64,000 nt of DNA from Kitasatospora sp. NBC_01246 (lineage in GTDB: Bacteria; Actinomycetota; Actinomycetes; Streptomycetales; Streptomycetaceae): positions 744,001-808,000 of the forward strand of contig NZ_CP108484.1 of assembly GCF_036226505.1 (NCBI RefSeq), given 5' to 3'. Position numbers and translations under genes: made by a program. Shown one piece after another: positions 39,674-48,799 of this stretch. Within the stretch, counting starts at the first letter, position 1; the number at the start of each line of letters is the position of its first letter. The notes below the pieces were generated by a model. That model was not told where the DNA came from. It worked only from the letters and a program-made list of their open reading frames with translations, and did not search any database.

Positions 39674-40717
39674 TCAGACGGTGGCCAGGCCGAGGCCGTG
39701 GAAGGTCACCCGGTAGGGGCCGATGTCCTCCGCCTCGCTGCCCAGCAGCAGGTCACCGGGGGTGGCGACGCCCGCCGCGCGCGCGGTCGCCACGAGGGTC
39801 CCGGCCAGGGCCCGGCCGTCCGGCTCCCCCGGGCCTCCCGCGTCGAGGCGCCACCTGGGTTCGTGGTCGTCCGCCCAGGTCTCCCGTGTGCCGGGGTGCT
39901 CGGCGACGGTGCCCCAGCCCGCCGCGGCCGGGTCGGCGTCGTGGTCGGCGAAGGACGCCAGCATCAGCCGGCTGTCCGCGTCGATGTCGAACAGGCGCGG
40001 CGCCCCGCCGCCCGTCCGGCCGTAGAGCCGCATGACCTTGGCGATGCCGAGCGCGGCGAACTCGGCCGGCAGCGTGGTGAGGAACGCGGCGAGCGCTCCG
40101 GTCACCGTCTCCCAACTCCGCGCCGACCAGCGGCCGGGCAGGCTCATTCCGGCGGTGGACGGGGCCCGGCGGGTGCCGAGGAAGCCGCCGATGGCGTTCT
40201 CCTCACCGTGGCCGAGGCCGAGGTACCAGTCCTCCAGCGGAGCGGTGGGCCGCAGGACGAGCTCCGGCCCCCGGCGGCCCGCCCGCAGTTCGAGCGTGTC
40301 GTGCGGACCGCGCCACCGCAGGAACGGCGCGCCCCAGGCCGGGGTCGGGCCGTAGTAGGGCCCCAGCGAGCCGTACGAGCCGATCACCGACGCCTCGCCG
40401 AGTTCGTCGGTCAGTTCGGTCCGCGCCCGGCCGAAGGCCAGCACGTGGCCGGCGGCGTCGGGGCCGCCCCGCCCGGCCGGCACGGCCAGTTCGAGATGGG
40501 CCCGCCCCTCGGCGTAGCGGCGCTCGGACGGCCCGACCGGGCGCAGCCGCGGTCCGTCGGGTGACGCCCCGTCGGCGGGCCCGGCCCGGCGCAGGCCGAG
40601 GCCGTCGACGAGGGCCCGGGCGCCGTCCTCGGTCCAGCCGCCGGTCCGCGCCGCGAGGAGCCGGCGGGCCAGGTCGGCGAGCGGTTCGTCCACGGGAGTG
40701 AAGTGTTCTTCGAGCAC
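39674..40717 (-). CDS. Hypothetical protein, unknown
   Basis: 347 residues, soluble, without signal peptide. It has SVIGSYGSLGPYYGPTPAWG, FLRWRGPHDTLELRAG and LEDWYLGLGHGEENAIGGFL, recurring in unannotated actinobacterial proteins of the same length, and DIDADSRLMLASFADHD near residue 245. I cannot name a family. ATG start at 40717. Confidence 0.6.
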   Translation of the reverse strand: MLEEHFTPVDEPLADLARRLLAARTGGWTEDGARALVDGLGLRRAGPADGASPDGPRLRPVGPSERRYAEGRAHLELAVPAGRGGPDAAGHVLAFGRARTELTDELGEASVIGSYGSLGPYYGPTPAWGAPFLRWRGPHDTLELRAGRRGPELVLRPTAPLEDWYLGLGHGEENAIGGFLGTRRAPSTAGMSLPGRWSARSWETVTGALAAFLTTLPAEFAALGIAKVMRLYGRTGGGAPRLFDIDADSRLMLASFADHDADPAAAGWGTVAEHPGTRETWADDHEPRWRLDAGGPGEPDGRALAGTLVATARAAGVATPGDLLLGSEAEDIGPYRVTFHGLGLATV

Positions 40718-40737
40718 GGGGAGATTCTGCCCCGGCG

Positions 40738-40761
40738 GGGCGGCGGGCCGGCCCGCCGCCC
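40738..40761 (-). terminator. 24-bp perfect palindrome after the SDR gene
   Basis: 12 bases on each side are complements; 16 bases after the SDR stop and 20 bases upstream of the 39674-40717 gene. Confidence 0.55.
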
Positions 40762-40777
40762 GGCCCCCTCGGACGGG

Positions 40778-41638
40778 TCAGGCCGCTCGGACCGGCTCGG
40801 GCAGCGGGAAGCTCCGGCGCATCAGGGCGTCGAAGGCCGCGTCGGGGAGCAGCCGCTTGGCGAGCATGGTGGAGCGGGCCAGGGCGCCGACGGCGTAGCG
40901 GGCGCGGGGGCGCGCGGCGGTGGCGGCCCGGACCACGACCCGGGTGGCGGCCTCGGCTGGCACGGCGCCGTTGCGGCGGGTGAAGGTGCGGCCGCCGTAC
41001 ATCTCCGCGAGGCGGCTGCGGAACCCCGCGTACGGGTCGGCCGGGTCGGCCTCGCCGTGCATGGTGGCCACCGCCGTCGCGGCGAACCCGGTGATGGTCG
41101 GGCCGGGCTGGACGACCACCACCTCGACGCCGAAGGGGGCGACCTCCAGGCGCAGCGAGTCGCTGATCGCCTCCACCGCGTGCTTGCTGGCGTGGTAGAA
41201 GGCGCCGCCGGGCGGGGAGAAGCGGCCGGCCATGGAGGAGATGTTGACGATGCGTCCGCGCCCGGCGCGGCGCATGCCGGGCAGGACCAGCTGGGCCATC
41301 CGCACCAGCCCGAAGACGTTGGTGTCGAACTGGGCGCGGATCTCCTCCCGGCCGGCGGTCTCGACCGGCAGGTGGAGGCCGTACGCGGCGTTGTTGACCA
41401 GTAGGTCGACCTGGCCGTGCGCGGTCTCGACGGCGGCGACCGCGGCGGCCATCGAGGCCTCGTCGGTGACGTCGAGCGCCAGCGTGGTGATGCCGAGGCC
41501 GGCGAGGTCGGCGAGGGTCTCGGGGCGCCGGGCGGTGGCGTGGACCCGGTGGCCGAGCCGGTGGAGGGCGAGCGCGGTCTCCCGGCCGAGGCCGGAGGAG
41601 CAGCCGGTGATCAGCACGGTCCGTGCGGCGTCGGTCAT
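40778..41638 (-). CDS. SDR-family oxidoreductase
   Basis: 286 residues. VLITGCSSGLGRETALALH is the cofactor loop, VDLLVNNAAYGLHLP the NNA motif, and SSMAGRFSPPGGAFYHASKHA the catalytic Ser, Tyr and Lys. It resembles the retinol/17-beta-hydroxysteroid dehydrogenase-like SDRs. The ATG at 41638 overlaps the TetR stop (ATGA), so its expression is coupled to the regulator. Confidence 0.88.
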   Translation of the reverse strand: MTDAARTVLITGCSSGLGRETALALHRLGHRVHATARRPETLADLAGLGITTLALDVTDEASMAAAVAAVETAHGQVDLLVNNAAYGLHLPVETAGREEIRAQFDTNVFGLVRMAQLVLPGMRRAGRGRIVNISSMAGRFSPPGGAFYHASKHAVEAISDSLRLEVAPFGVEVVVVQPGPTITGFAATAVATMHGEADPADPYAGFRSRLAEMYGGRTFTRRNGAVPAEAATRVVVRAATAARPRARYAVGALARSTMLAKRLLPDAAFDALMRRSFPLPEPVRAA

Positions 41639-42246
41639 GGCGAGACCTTTCGGTGCAGGAGGTCCCAGACGGCGGCTTCGGCGCGGTCGAGGTCCTCGGC
41701 GGGGAGGGTGGGCAGGCCGCCCGGGCGGCGGAGCTTGACGAGGCCGGTGAAGGCCCCGAGCGCGAGGGCGACGAGCTGGGCGGCGTCGCCTTCGCGGATC
41801 TCGCCGGCCCGCTGGCCGCGTTCGATGAAGTCGGCGGCGACGCGGTCGATCTCCTCGGCGAGGGCGCGGCTCTCGGGGGCGAGGAAGGTGTCGTGCTGCT
41901 GGTGTTCGAGGAAGACGAAGGCGTCCGGGTACGCGCCGGCGTAGCGGGTGAAGCCGCGCCAGAAGCGGCCGAACTCCGCCCGGATGTCACCGGCCGGTCC
42001 CCCTTCGGCGAGCGCGCCGGCGAGGTGGTCGAGCAGGGCGCGCTTGGCGTGCTGGAAGGCCGCGTTGCCGAGCGCCTCCTTGCTGGGGAAGTAGCGGTAG
42101 ATGCTGCCCACGCCCACGCCGGCGCGCTGGGCGACGGCGGGCATCTGGGTGCCCTCGTAGGTGCGTTCGGCGAAGAGCGCGAGGGCGGTGTCGATCAGCA
42201 GGCGGTCGAGGTCGGGCTTCCTGGGTGCCACGGAATGAATATTCAT
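41635..42246 (-). CDS. TetR-family regulator
   Basis: 203 residues. HTH with ALFAERTYEGTQMPAVAQRA and VGVGSIYRYFPSKEALGN. It heads an operon with the SDR gene. I give the ATG at 42246 (AGGAG 4 bases upstream), but the GTG at 42231 fits the family start MAPRKPD better and avoids placing the operator inside the coding region. Confidence 0.85.
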   Translation of the reverse strand: MNIHSVAPRKPDLDRLLIDTALALFAERTYEGTQMPAVAQRAGVGVGSIYRYFPSKEALGNAAFQHAKRALLDHLAGALAEGGPAGDIRAEFGRFWRGFTRYAGAYPDAFVFLEHQQHDTFLAPESRALAEEIDRVAADFIERGQRAGEIREGDAAQLVALALGAFTGLVKLRRPGGLPTLPAEDLDRAEAAVWDLLHRKVSP

Positions 42247-42249
42247 TCC
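42232..42249 (-). promoter_or_regulatory. Perfect TetR operator
   Basis: GGAATGAATATTCATTCC, an 18-base perfect palindrome covering the possible starts of the TetR gene. Confidence 0.7.
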
Positions 42250-42377
42250 TCTCCTGGGCCCTGTCAATCCCCTCCCCCGCCCGCTCGGCCCCTTCCCCGC
42301 CCGACGAGACCCCGGCCCCGGAACCTTCCTAAGCTGGAACGGCCCTGCTGGACTACCGCTGGAAGGTGGGATCGACC

Positions 42378-42875
42378 GTGCAGCCGACCGAGATCAACGA
42401 GGTCCTGAACCGGCCGCTCAGCCAGGAGCTCCTGGCCCGGGCGCTGACCCGGCTGGCCTATGTCGCCAAGGACGGCACGCCCCGGGTGGTACCGATCGGG
42501 TTCGTCTGGAACGGCTCGGAGATCGTGATGTGCACGGTCAAGAACGCCCCGAAGCTGGCGTCCCTGCGCCGGAACCCGGCGGTCGCGCTGACCATGGACA
42601 CCGAGGCGCACCCGCCGAAGATCCTGCTCGTCCGCGGCCGGGCCGAGCTCGACGTCGTCGAGGGCATCCCGGACGAGTACCTGCGCGGGAACGGCGCCTA
42701 CGAGATGACGCCCGAGCAGCGGGCCGCGTGGGAGGCCGAGGTCCGCTCGCTCTACGACGGCATGGTGCGGATCGTCGTCACCCCGACCTGGGCGAAGCTG
42801 ATCGACTTCGAGACGACCCTGCCGAGCGCGGTGGAGGAGCTGATCCGCCGGCGGGACGAGCGCGACCGGACCTGA
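42378..42875 (+). CDS. Pyridoxamine 5'-phosphate oxidase-fold protein
   Basis: 165 residues, split-barrel flavin/F420-binding fold: [40 protein letters not shown] and [12 protein letters not shown]. This is the group of F420- or FMN-dependent small reductases. GTG at 42378 with GGTGGGA 8 bases upstream; a GTG at 42366 is also possible. Divergent from the TetR gene by 131 bases. Confidence 0.85.
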   Translation: MQPTEINEVLNRPLSQELLARALTRLAYVAKDGTPRVVPIGFVWNGSEIVMCTVKNAPKLASLRRNPAVALTMDTEAHPPKILLVRGRAELDVVEGIPDEYLRGNGAYEMTPEQRAAWEAEVRSLYDGMVRIVVTPTWAKLIDFETTLPSAVEELIRRRDERDRT

Positions 42876-42993
42876 CCCCGCCGCCGGATCACCCGCTCGC
42901 ACCACTCGGGGTGACAGACCGGACACCTTCCGCCATCGACACTGCTCAGGGGCGGTATCGTGGCCGCGCCCAGCACGTGTGAAGGAGATCGGC

Positions 42994-43197
42994 ATGGCAA
43001 CTGGCAAGGTCAAATGGTTCAACGCGGAGAAGGGCTTCGGCTTCATCGCCCAGGACGACGGCGGCCCGGACGTCTTCGTGCACTTCTCCGCCATCCAGAC
43101 CACCGGCTTCAAGGAGCTCTACGAGAACGACGTGGTCGAGTACGACGTCACCCAGGGACCCAAGGGCCCCCAGGCGGAGAACGTCGTCAAGGTCTGA
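42994..43197 (+). CDS. Cold-shock protein (CspA family)
   Basis: 67 residues. [20 protein letters not shown] and [20 protein letters not shown] hold the RNP1 and RNP2 nucleic-acid binding motifs of the single-stranded RNA/DNA chaperone. GGAGAT 6 bases before the ATG at 42994 decides the start over an upstream ATG at 42979. Confidence 0.95.
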   Translation: MATGKVKWFNAEKGFGFIAQDDGGPDVFVHFSAIQTTGFKELYENDVVEYDVTQGPKGPQAENVVKV

Positions 43198-43214
43198 ACG
43201 GAGCTGAACCACCG

Positions 43215-43243
43215 TGCCGGCACCCCGCCCAGGGATGCCGGCA
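43215..43243 (+). terminator. Terminator-like repeat after the cold-shock gene
   Basis: TGCCGGCA at 43215-43222 and again at 43236-43243 form an 8-base stem, 18 bases after the stop. Confidence 0.45.
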
Positions 43244-43253
43244 TCAGCCCGCC

Positions 43254-43310
43254 CCCGGCCCGCTCCCGGCCCGCTCCCGGCCCGCTCCCAACCCCGCCTC
43301 CCGGCCCGCT
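43254..43310 (+). repeat. 11-bp repeats, three tandem and one separate
   Basis: CCCGGCCCGCT at 43254, 43265, 43276 (tandem) and 43300. They fill the region between the cold-shock terminator and the TetR promoter. Confidence 0.75.
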
Positions 43311-43333
43311 CGTGGCGGAAAGGCTGCCGAGCC

Positions 43334-43356
43334 GGTTTCAAACGGCGTTCGAAACC
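43334..43356 (+). promoter_or_regulatory. 23-bp TetR operator
   Basis: Palindrome with arms GGTTTCAAACG and CGTTCGAAACC around one G, 10 of 11 pairs match. It overlaps the likely -35 region. Confidence 0.6.
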
Positions 43357-43375
43357 CCGCGGTGATCGTTAGACT
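43348..43375 (+). promoter_or_regulatory. Housekeeping-type promoter for the TetR gene
   Basis: TTCGAA at 43348-43353, 16 bases, TAGACT at 43370-43375; the GTG start is 7 bases further, so the mRNA is likely leaderless. Confidence 0.4.
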
Positions 43376-43382
43376 GCCGGGG

Positions 43383-44018
43383 GTGAAGCTGACCGCAGAC
43401 CGGATCATCGACGCCGGAATGGCCGTGTTCGCCGAGTCCGGCTACCACGGCCTCTCCATGCGGCGGGTGGCGGAGCGGCTCGACGCGCACGCCGGAAGCC
43501 TCTACTACCACGTGCCCAACAAGGCCGCGCTACTGCAGCTGATGGCCGACCGGGTGGCCCGCCAGGCGTACGACGCGGGCACCGAGGCACTCGCCGCACT
43601 GGACGCCTCCAGCGGCTGGCAGGCCCGGGTGACGGCGCAGACCGTCGCCCTGCGGCGGAGCATCCGGCAGCACCCCGGCGGGGCGATCATGTTCGCCGAC
43701 AGCCCGAAGACGCTCAGCCCCGGCGCGCTGTCCGTGATGGAACGGCTGCTCGACACCCTCGCGGCGGCGGGCGTCCCGGCGGAGCAGTGCGGCACCGCCG
43801 CCGACACCGTGCTCAGCCACGTGACCGGCTACGTCCTCCAGGAGCAGAGCGAACCGCCGGTCGTACCACCCGACCCGGAGGCCGTCGCCGCCCTGCACCG
43901 GCGCTTTCCCCGCACCGTCGCCGCGGCCGCCCACGACCAGGACGGGCAGTTCGCCCGCAGCCTGGAGCTGATCTGCGCCGGTATCGCCACGCTGCTCCCG
44001 CCCGCCGAACGGCCCTGA
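43383..44018 (+). CDS. TetR-family regulator (TetR_C type)
   Basis: 211 residues. HTH: AVFAESGYHGLSMRRVAERL, AHAGSLYYHVPNKAALLQLM. The C-terminal part with LSHVTGYVLQEQSEPP resembles the TetR_C (tetracycline-repressor-like) branch. GTG start immediately after its promoter; no ribosome-binding site. It converges with a FAD monooxygenase gene 20 bases away, a frequent partner of TetR_C regulators. Confidence 0.88.
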   Translation: MKLTADRIIDAGMAVFAESGYHGLSMRRVAERLDAHAGSLYYHVPNKAALLQLMADRVARQAYDAGTEALAALDASSGWQARVTAQTVALRRSIRQHPGGAIMFADSPKTLSPGALSVMERLLDTLAAAGVPAEQCGTAADTVLSHVTGYVLQEQSEPPVVPPDPEAVAALHRRFPRTVAAAAHDQDGQFARSLELICAGIATLLPPAERP

Positions 44019-44038
44019 CCGCCCGAGGTGACGGGCCC

Positions 44039-45211
44039 TCAGACGGCGCCGGACGGCTCCGGCAGCGGGACGTCCCAGGCGAGCAGGCGCAGCAGGTCCT
44101 CGTCCACCCGCGGCCGGGCGCCGTCCGGACGAGCCTGCGGGGCGGCCGAGGGCGGGCCGGCCGTCAGACGGGCGCTGGCGGCCGTGTTCTGCTCGGTCCT
44201 GGGCCTGCGGTGGCGCTCGAAGCGGGCCAGGGCCGCCGCGGCTCCGGGGGTGTCGCGCAGCGCCTTGGCCAGGACGACGGCGTCCTCCAGGGCCATCGAG
44301 GCGCCCTGGCCGGTGGCCGGCGAGGCGGCGTGCGCGGCGTCCCCGATCAGGACGGCGCGCCGGGTCCGCCAGCGCGCCCCCGGTGCGACGTGGAGCGCGT
44401 TGGTGACCATCAGCCGGTCGCCCGTCCTGGCGACGATCCCCGCGGCCGGGGTCCGGTCCGCGCCCAGCAGCGGCGCCAGCCACTCCCGCCACTGCGCGGG
44501 AGTGGTGCCGGCGACCTCCACCGGGGACGCGGCGGGCCCGGGCACCCGGGCGAACCAGTAGGTCTCGCCGCCGGACGAGACCAGGTACCCGAACGCGGCG
44601 CCGCTGCCCCGGACCATGGTGATCCGCTCCGGCCCGGAGGACGGCGCGGCGGCGGTGCTGTACCCGTAGAAGACGCGCTGGCCCGCGTACTCGGCCGCGG
44701 GCGCGGCCGGGTCCAGCCAGGCCCGGACGGCGGAGTGCGTGCCGTCCGCGCCCACCAGGAGGTCGCCGGTGGCACCGGTGCCGTCGGCGAAGTGCGCGGT
44801 GATGTCGGCGTCGGTCTCGGTGACGGAGGTGAGCCGGGCCCCGTGCCGGACCTCGATGCCGCGCCGTCGCGCCTCGGCCCGCAGCGCCGCGGCCAGCTCG
44901 GCGCGGCGCAGGCAGCGGTAGCGGGTCAGCCGGTGGCCGGGCTCGCCCAGCGGGACGGCGGCCAGTTCGGCGCCGCTCGCGTCGAGCACGGTCATGGTGG
45001 TGATCGGGAAGCCGAGGGCCGCGACGGCCTCGGCCGCGTCGATCTCGGCGAGGGCGCGCATCCCGTTGGAGGCGAGGGTCAGGAAGGCCCCGATGTCCTC
45101 GCCCGTGTCGGGGTGCGCCTCGTGGACGGTGACGTGGAACCCCGCCTTGTGCAGCGCCAGCGCGGCGGCCGTTCCGGCGATGCCGCCACCGATGATCCGC
45201 ATGGTCGTCAA
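44039..45211 (-). CDS. FAD-dependent monooxygenase (aromatic hydroxylase type)
   Basis: 390 residues, group A flavoprotein monooxygenase. RIIGGGIAGTAAALALHKAG is the GxGxxG FAD loop, LVGADGTHSAVRAW the DG motif, and VLIGDAAHAASPATGQGASM the GD motif. It hydroxylates aromatic or polyketide-like substrates, or inactivates drugs, as do TetX-like relatives. I chose the TTG at 45211, which has GGAGGGG at 8 bases; the ATG at 45202 is the other choice. Confidence 0.88.
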   Translation of the reverse strand: MTTMRIIGGGIAGTAAALALHKAGFHVTVHEAHPDTGEDIGAFLTLASNGMRALAEIDAAEAVAALGFPITTMTVLDASGAELAAVPLGEPGHRLTRYRCLRRAELAAALRAEARRRGIEVRHGARLTSVTETDADITAHFADGTGATGDLLVGADGTHSAVRAWLDPAAPAAEYAGQRVFYGYSTAAAPSSGPERITMVRGSGAAFGYLVSSGGETYWFARVPGPAASPVEVAGTTPAQWREWLAPLLGADRTPAAGIVARTGDRLMVTNALHVAPGARWRTRRAVLIGDAAHAASPATGQGASMALEDAVVLAKALRDTPGAAAALARFERHRRPRTEQNTAASARLTAGPPSAAPQARPDGARPRVDEDLLRLLAWDVPLPEPSGAV

Positions 45212-45385
45212 CCGAGCTTCCCCTCCCGTGCTTTCCCGCCGCTCCGGCGGCCGACCCGGACTCGCGGGGGGAGCGGAGCGGCCACGGGACCATCCTGCCA
45301 GTCGCCGGGGCGGGCGGGGGCAGTAGCCACCGGGCCCCGGGTGCGGGCGGCGCACGGACCTCCCGGCCCGTGCGCCGCGCGGTGG

Positions 45386-46546
45386 TCAGGCCGGGCGGGT
45401 CTGCGCCCAGGTGTGGAGGCGGTGGGCGCTGTCCCCGAGGCGGGTGGCGTACAGCGTGGCGGCCGGGCCGCCGGCCAGGTCCTCGGAGGTGGTGGTGACG
45501 CCGACGACCGTACCGGTGCCGGTCCTGGTGTCGAACGTCGCGAAGTGCGGTCCGCCGCTCGCCCCGTGGCCCATGTCGCAGGGCTCGCCCCACAGCAGGG
45601 GGGCCGCGGTGCCGGGCCGGGCCGGTCCGGCGCAGTGGATCATGCGGGATCCGGCGTACTTGGCGCCGGGGTCGTTGAGCCGGTCCTTCGGGTAGCCGAA
45701 GGTGTGGACGAACTCGCCGTCGACCGGCCGGGTGAACGCGATCCGCTGACTTCCCGTGACGTCCGCGATCCGTCGGCCGTCGGCGGAACGGTGCGCGACC
45801 AGCACGCCCGTGTCGTAGCCGGCCACCGCGAGATCGGCCGAGGTCGTGCCGCCCGGGTCGGCGTCCCAACGGGAGGAGGTGGCCGCGCTCCTGATGACGA
45901 AGCCGCCGAGCGGCTTCGTCCCGTTGCGGTAGCCGGGCACGAAGTAGAGGTTGTGGTGCCAGGTGTCCTCGGCGGCCGGGGCGCCGACGCCCCGCAGGCA
46001 GTGCGCCGCCGTGATGACGGTGCTGCGGTTGGCGCCGTTGACGACCGTTGCCGTACAACTGCCGTCGTAGCCGTCGCTGAAGGTGAAGAAGAGCCGGCCG
46101 ACGCTCCTGTTCACCGCGCCGCCGTGCGTCCAGACGCCCCCGGGGTCCGGCGTGTCCGCGGGCAGCGGCCGGGGGTCGTCGGCCGTGTCGTCGTCCTCGG
46201 GCACGGGGGTGATCTCGGGGACCATGGCACCGGCCAGCTTCATCCGCTCCGGCGTCCAGTAGGTGTCGATCCGGCCGCGCTCCTGATCGGTGGTGGCGCC
46301 GGCGTGCGCGGTGACGGACTCCTGACCGGCGGGCGCCGCGGCCAGGGCCGTGTTCGGCAGCAGCACGACGGCCGCGACGGTACTCAGCAGGAGGGCTCCC
46401 GCGGCGACGAACGTGCGGGGAAACGCCCGGGGGAGGGTGCGGTGGACGGCGCGGTCAACGGCCGGCACGGCTCGGGTGCGCGACCGGCTGTGGGTCCGGC
46501 CGTCGGGGCGACTGGTTCGACCATGGGTTATCGACATGTCCGGCAC
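45386..46546 (-). CDS. Secreted trypsin-like serine protease
   Basis: 386 residues. Signal peptide about residues 38-70 (FVAAGALLLSTVAAVVLL, ending ALAAAP) after an Arg-rich lead, then a long propeptide, and a chymotrypsin-fold catalytic domain: VITAAHC (His), TTSADLAVAG (Asp) and GHGASGGPH (Ser). Paired Cys are visible (SCTATV, AAHC, IHCAG, PCDMG). ATG at 46546 (or 46537). Confidence 0.85.
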   Translation of the reverse strand: MPDMSITHGRTSRPDGRTHSRSRTRAVPAVDRAVHRTLPRAFPRTFVAAGALLLSTVAAVVLLPNTALAAAPAGQESVTAHAGATTDQERGRIDTYWTPERMKLAGAMVPEITPVPEDDDTADDPRPLPADTPDPGGVWTHGGAVNRSVGRLFFTFSDGYDGSCTATVVNGANRSTVITAAHCLRGVGAPAAEDTWHHNLYFVPGYRNGTKPLGGFVIRSAATSSRWDADPGGTTSADLAVAGYDTGVLVAHRSADGRRIADVTGSQRIAFTRPVDGEFVHTFGYPKDRLNDPGAKYAGSRMIHCAGPARPGTAAPLLWGEPCDMGHGASGGPHFATFDTRTGTGTVVGVTTTSEDLAGGPAATLYATRLGDSAHRLHTWAQTRPA

Positions 46547-46778
46547 GCTACGGACGGGTCGTCAGACCCCTGTCAGGAAAGGGTCTCATCCCTTCATCGA
46601 TACCGTCAGGTTCCGGTAAAGGCGTTACGTCCCCGTATCGGCGCGGGCCGCCACGCGCGCCCCGTGCGCCGCTCCGCGGAACCGGCCCCTCTCCGGTGCG
46701 GCACTAGGACAGGACCTGACCCAGATGGCTCCTACCTTGGTTCTCGGCAACGGAGAACGAACGACGAAGGCGGACACC

Positions 46779-47342
46779 ATGACCGACACCACCACCACCG
46801 CGACCACGCCCGAGCAGCCCGCGGCGGCCGCAGCCGGCGGGGAGCGGGCGGAGCTGCTGGAGGCGCTGGGCAAGCAGCGGCACTTCCTCCGCTTCACCAC
46901 CCGTGACCTCACCGACGAGCAGGCAGGGCGCCGGACCACCGTCAGCGAGCTCTGCCTGGGCGGTCTGATCAAGCACGTCGCGAGCGTCGAGCGCGCCTGG
47001 ACGGCCTTCATCCTGGAAGGGCCCTCGGCGATGGGCGACTTCACCACCATGACCGAGGCCGACTGGGAGCGGCGGAACAACGACTTCCGGCTGCTGCCCG
47101 GCGAGACGCTGGCCGGCGTGCTGGAGGACTACGCCGAGGCGGCCCGCCGCACGGACGAGCTGGTCGCCGTCCTGCCCGACCTGGACGCCTCGCAGCCGCT
47201 GCCGAAGGCTCCCTGGTTCGAGGCCTCCGCACGCTGGTCGGCGCGTCGCGTCCTGCTGCACCTGATCGCCGAGACCGCGCAGCACGCCGGTCACGCGGAC
47301 ATCCTCCGCGAGGCCCTGGACGGCTCCAAGAGCATGGGCTGA
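46779..47342 (+). CDS. DinB-family protein
   Basis: 187 residues, four-helix metal-binding bundle: LGGLIKHVASVERAWTAFIL, HLIAETAQHAGHADILREAL with the His ligands. DinB_2 proteins may be thiol transferases using mycothiol or bacillithiol. ATG at 46779 with GAAGG 8 bases upstream; an in-frame ATG at 46725 adds a non-conserved lead. Confidence 0.87.
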   Translation: MTDTTTTATTPEQPAAAAAGGERAELLEALGKQRHFLRFTTRDLTDEQAGRRTTVSELCLGGLIKHVASVERAWTAFILEGPSAMGDFTTMTEADWERRNNDFRLLPGETLAGVLEDYAEAARRTDELVAVLPDLDASQPLPKAPWFEASARWSARRVLLHLIAETAQHAGHADILREALDGSKSMG

Positions 47343-47369
47343 CGGGCGCCCCGGCGGGCCCGGAAACGC

Positions 47370-47403
47370 CGGTGTCCCCCGCGTCTCGACGCGGGGGACA
47401 CCG
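47370..47403. terminator. Bidirectional terminator
   Basis: Perfect 16-base arms (47370-47385 and 47388-47403) between convergent genes. Confidence 0.8.
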
Positions 47404-47421
47404 TGCGGCCCCGGGGACCGG

Positions 47422-48273
47422 TCAGCGCTTGACCGCGACTCCGGCGTAGGCGGGGGCCGCCTCCTGCCAGCGCGGCGGGAGCTCCGCCTGCGGCCGCCAG
47501 AGCGGCAGTTGGACCAGGCCGGGGTCGACCAGCTCGAAGTCGCCGAAGAACTCCCGGACCTCCTCCTGGGCCCGCAGGACCAGCGGCGAGCTCGCGCGGC
47601 TGTAGACCTCGGTGGTCTCGGCGGCCGCCCGGGCGGTCATGAAGTCCTGGGTGCCGTGCGAGAGGATCAGCATGCTGCCCGGCGCCAGCGCGTCCCGCAG
47701 CCGCGCCACCGTCTCGGCGGCGCCCTCCTCGTCGCGGACGAAGTGCAGCACCGCCACCAGCATCAGCGCCACCGGCCGGGAGAGGTCGAGCGCCTCCTTC
47801 AGGCCCGGATCCCCCAGTATCGCCTCCGGGTCCCGCAGGTCCGCGTGCAGGACGCTGGTGTGACCGGCCGGGTGGTAGGCCAGCAGGGCACGGGCGTGCG
47901 TGAGCACGATCGGGTCGTTGTCGACGTAGACCACCCGGGCGTCCGGAGCCACCCGGTGGGCGACCTCCGCGGTACTGCCCACGGCCGGGATCCCGGTACC
48001 GATGTCCAGGAACTGGCGGACACCCCGGCCGACGGCGAACTCCACCGCGCGCCCGAGGAACTCACGGTTGATCCGGGCCCCGAGCCGGGCGTCGGGCATG
48101 GCCGCGATGACCTTCTCGGCGGCCTCCCGGTCGGCCGGGAAGTTGTCCTTCCCGCCGAGGTAGTAGTCGTACATCCGGGCCGGGTGCGGGGTGCCGGTGT
48201 TCAGCTCCGCCGGCGGCTGCCACTCCCCCGCCGCCACCGGCCCCGACCAGCCGGTCATCGCATCGTCCCGCAT
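47422..48273 (-). CDS. DUF574 SAM-dependent methyltransferase
   Basis: 283 residues of PF04672, a streptomycete-rich methyltransferase family. HPARMYDYYLGGKDNFPADR is the family signature, QFLDIGTGIPAVGST the SAM loop. Substrates are unknown. ATG at 48273. A small open frame and a hairpin lie in its leader. Confidence 0.9.
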   Translation of the reverse strand: MRDDAMTGWSGPVAAGEWQPPAELNTGTPHPARMYDYYLGGKDNFPADREAAEKVIAAMPDARLGARINREFLGRAVEFAVGRGVRQFLDIGTGIPAVGSTAEVAHRVAPDARVVYVDNDPIVLTHARALLAYHPAGHTSVLHADLRDPEAILGDPGLKEALDLSRPVALMLVAVLHFVRDEEGAAETVARLRDALAPGSMLILSHGTQDFMTARAAAETTEVYSRASSPLVLRAQEEVREFFGDFELVDPGLVQLPLWRPQAELPPRWQEAAPAYAGVAVKR

Positions 48274-48300
48274 GAAATCCCCACTCGTCCTGACAGCAAG

Positions 48301-48462
48301 TCATCTCATCCTAAGCACACCGGGAATCCACCACCCCGCCCCGGCCGCGCGACCGGCCCGGCGGCCCCGGTCGCCCGCACGGTGCTCACGGCCCTGACGC
48401 GCGCCCGCGTCAGGGCCGTTCGGCTTGGAGACCGAGAGCCTGTCGACGGTGTGTCGACTCAT
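48301..48462 (-). CDS. Possible short leader ORF
   Basis: 53 codons from the ATG at 48462, with AAGGAG 6 bases upstream. MSRHTVDRLSVSKPNGPDAG begins it, but the second half is Arg/Gly-rich and unlike a protein. It contains a stem-loop (48388-48419) and precedes the methyltransferase gene by 27 bases, so it may be an attenuation leader or chance. Confidence 0.25.
   Translation of the reverse strand: MSRHTVDRLSVSKPNGPDAGARQGREHRAGDRGRRAGRAAGAGWWIPGVLRMR
48388..48419 (-). terminator. Hairpin in the methyltransferase leader
   Basis: Perfect 14-base arms (48388-48401 and 48406-48419), 4-base loop, inside the small leader frame. Confidence 0.55.
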
Positions 48463-48585
48463 GGCACGCTCCTTCGTCCCGGCCGGGAAACCCGGTATCG
48501 GCGCAGGCGGGAATCGAGGGTGGCGCCGGGCACGCCGGGGCCGAGCGGACACCTGACAAGCAATCAGAACTAAACGGATTTCAAC

Positions 48586-48607
48586 GTCATGTGAAATGTC
48601 ACATGAC
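48586..48607. promoter_or_regulatory. 22-bp inverted repeat
   Basis: GTCATGTGA and TCACATGAC separated by AATG. Perfect 9-base arms, probably an operator. Confidence 0.55.
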
Positions 48608-48773
48608 TTGGCATCCTCCCGTCAAGAGCTCCGTCACGCCGAGATCAACCTGTGACTCAACGCGGCGTGCAAGGGGTTCTCCCGCGCCGCTTCCCGCCGA
48701 GTGACCGTCACGGACGAGTCCGTGCAAGGCACTTGAGGACGGCCAGCACGTGTGCTTCTCTTTGCTGCGTTGC

Positions 48774-48799
48774 TTTCTGTTGAGACTTTCGAACAGAAA
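48774..48799 (+). promoter_or_regulatory. 26-bp inverted repeat upstream of GH27
   Basis: TTTCTGTT and AACAGAAA with a 10-base spacer containing ACTTTCG, 55 bases before the alpha-galactosidase ATG. Confidence 0.5.
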
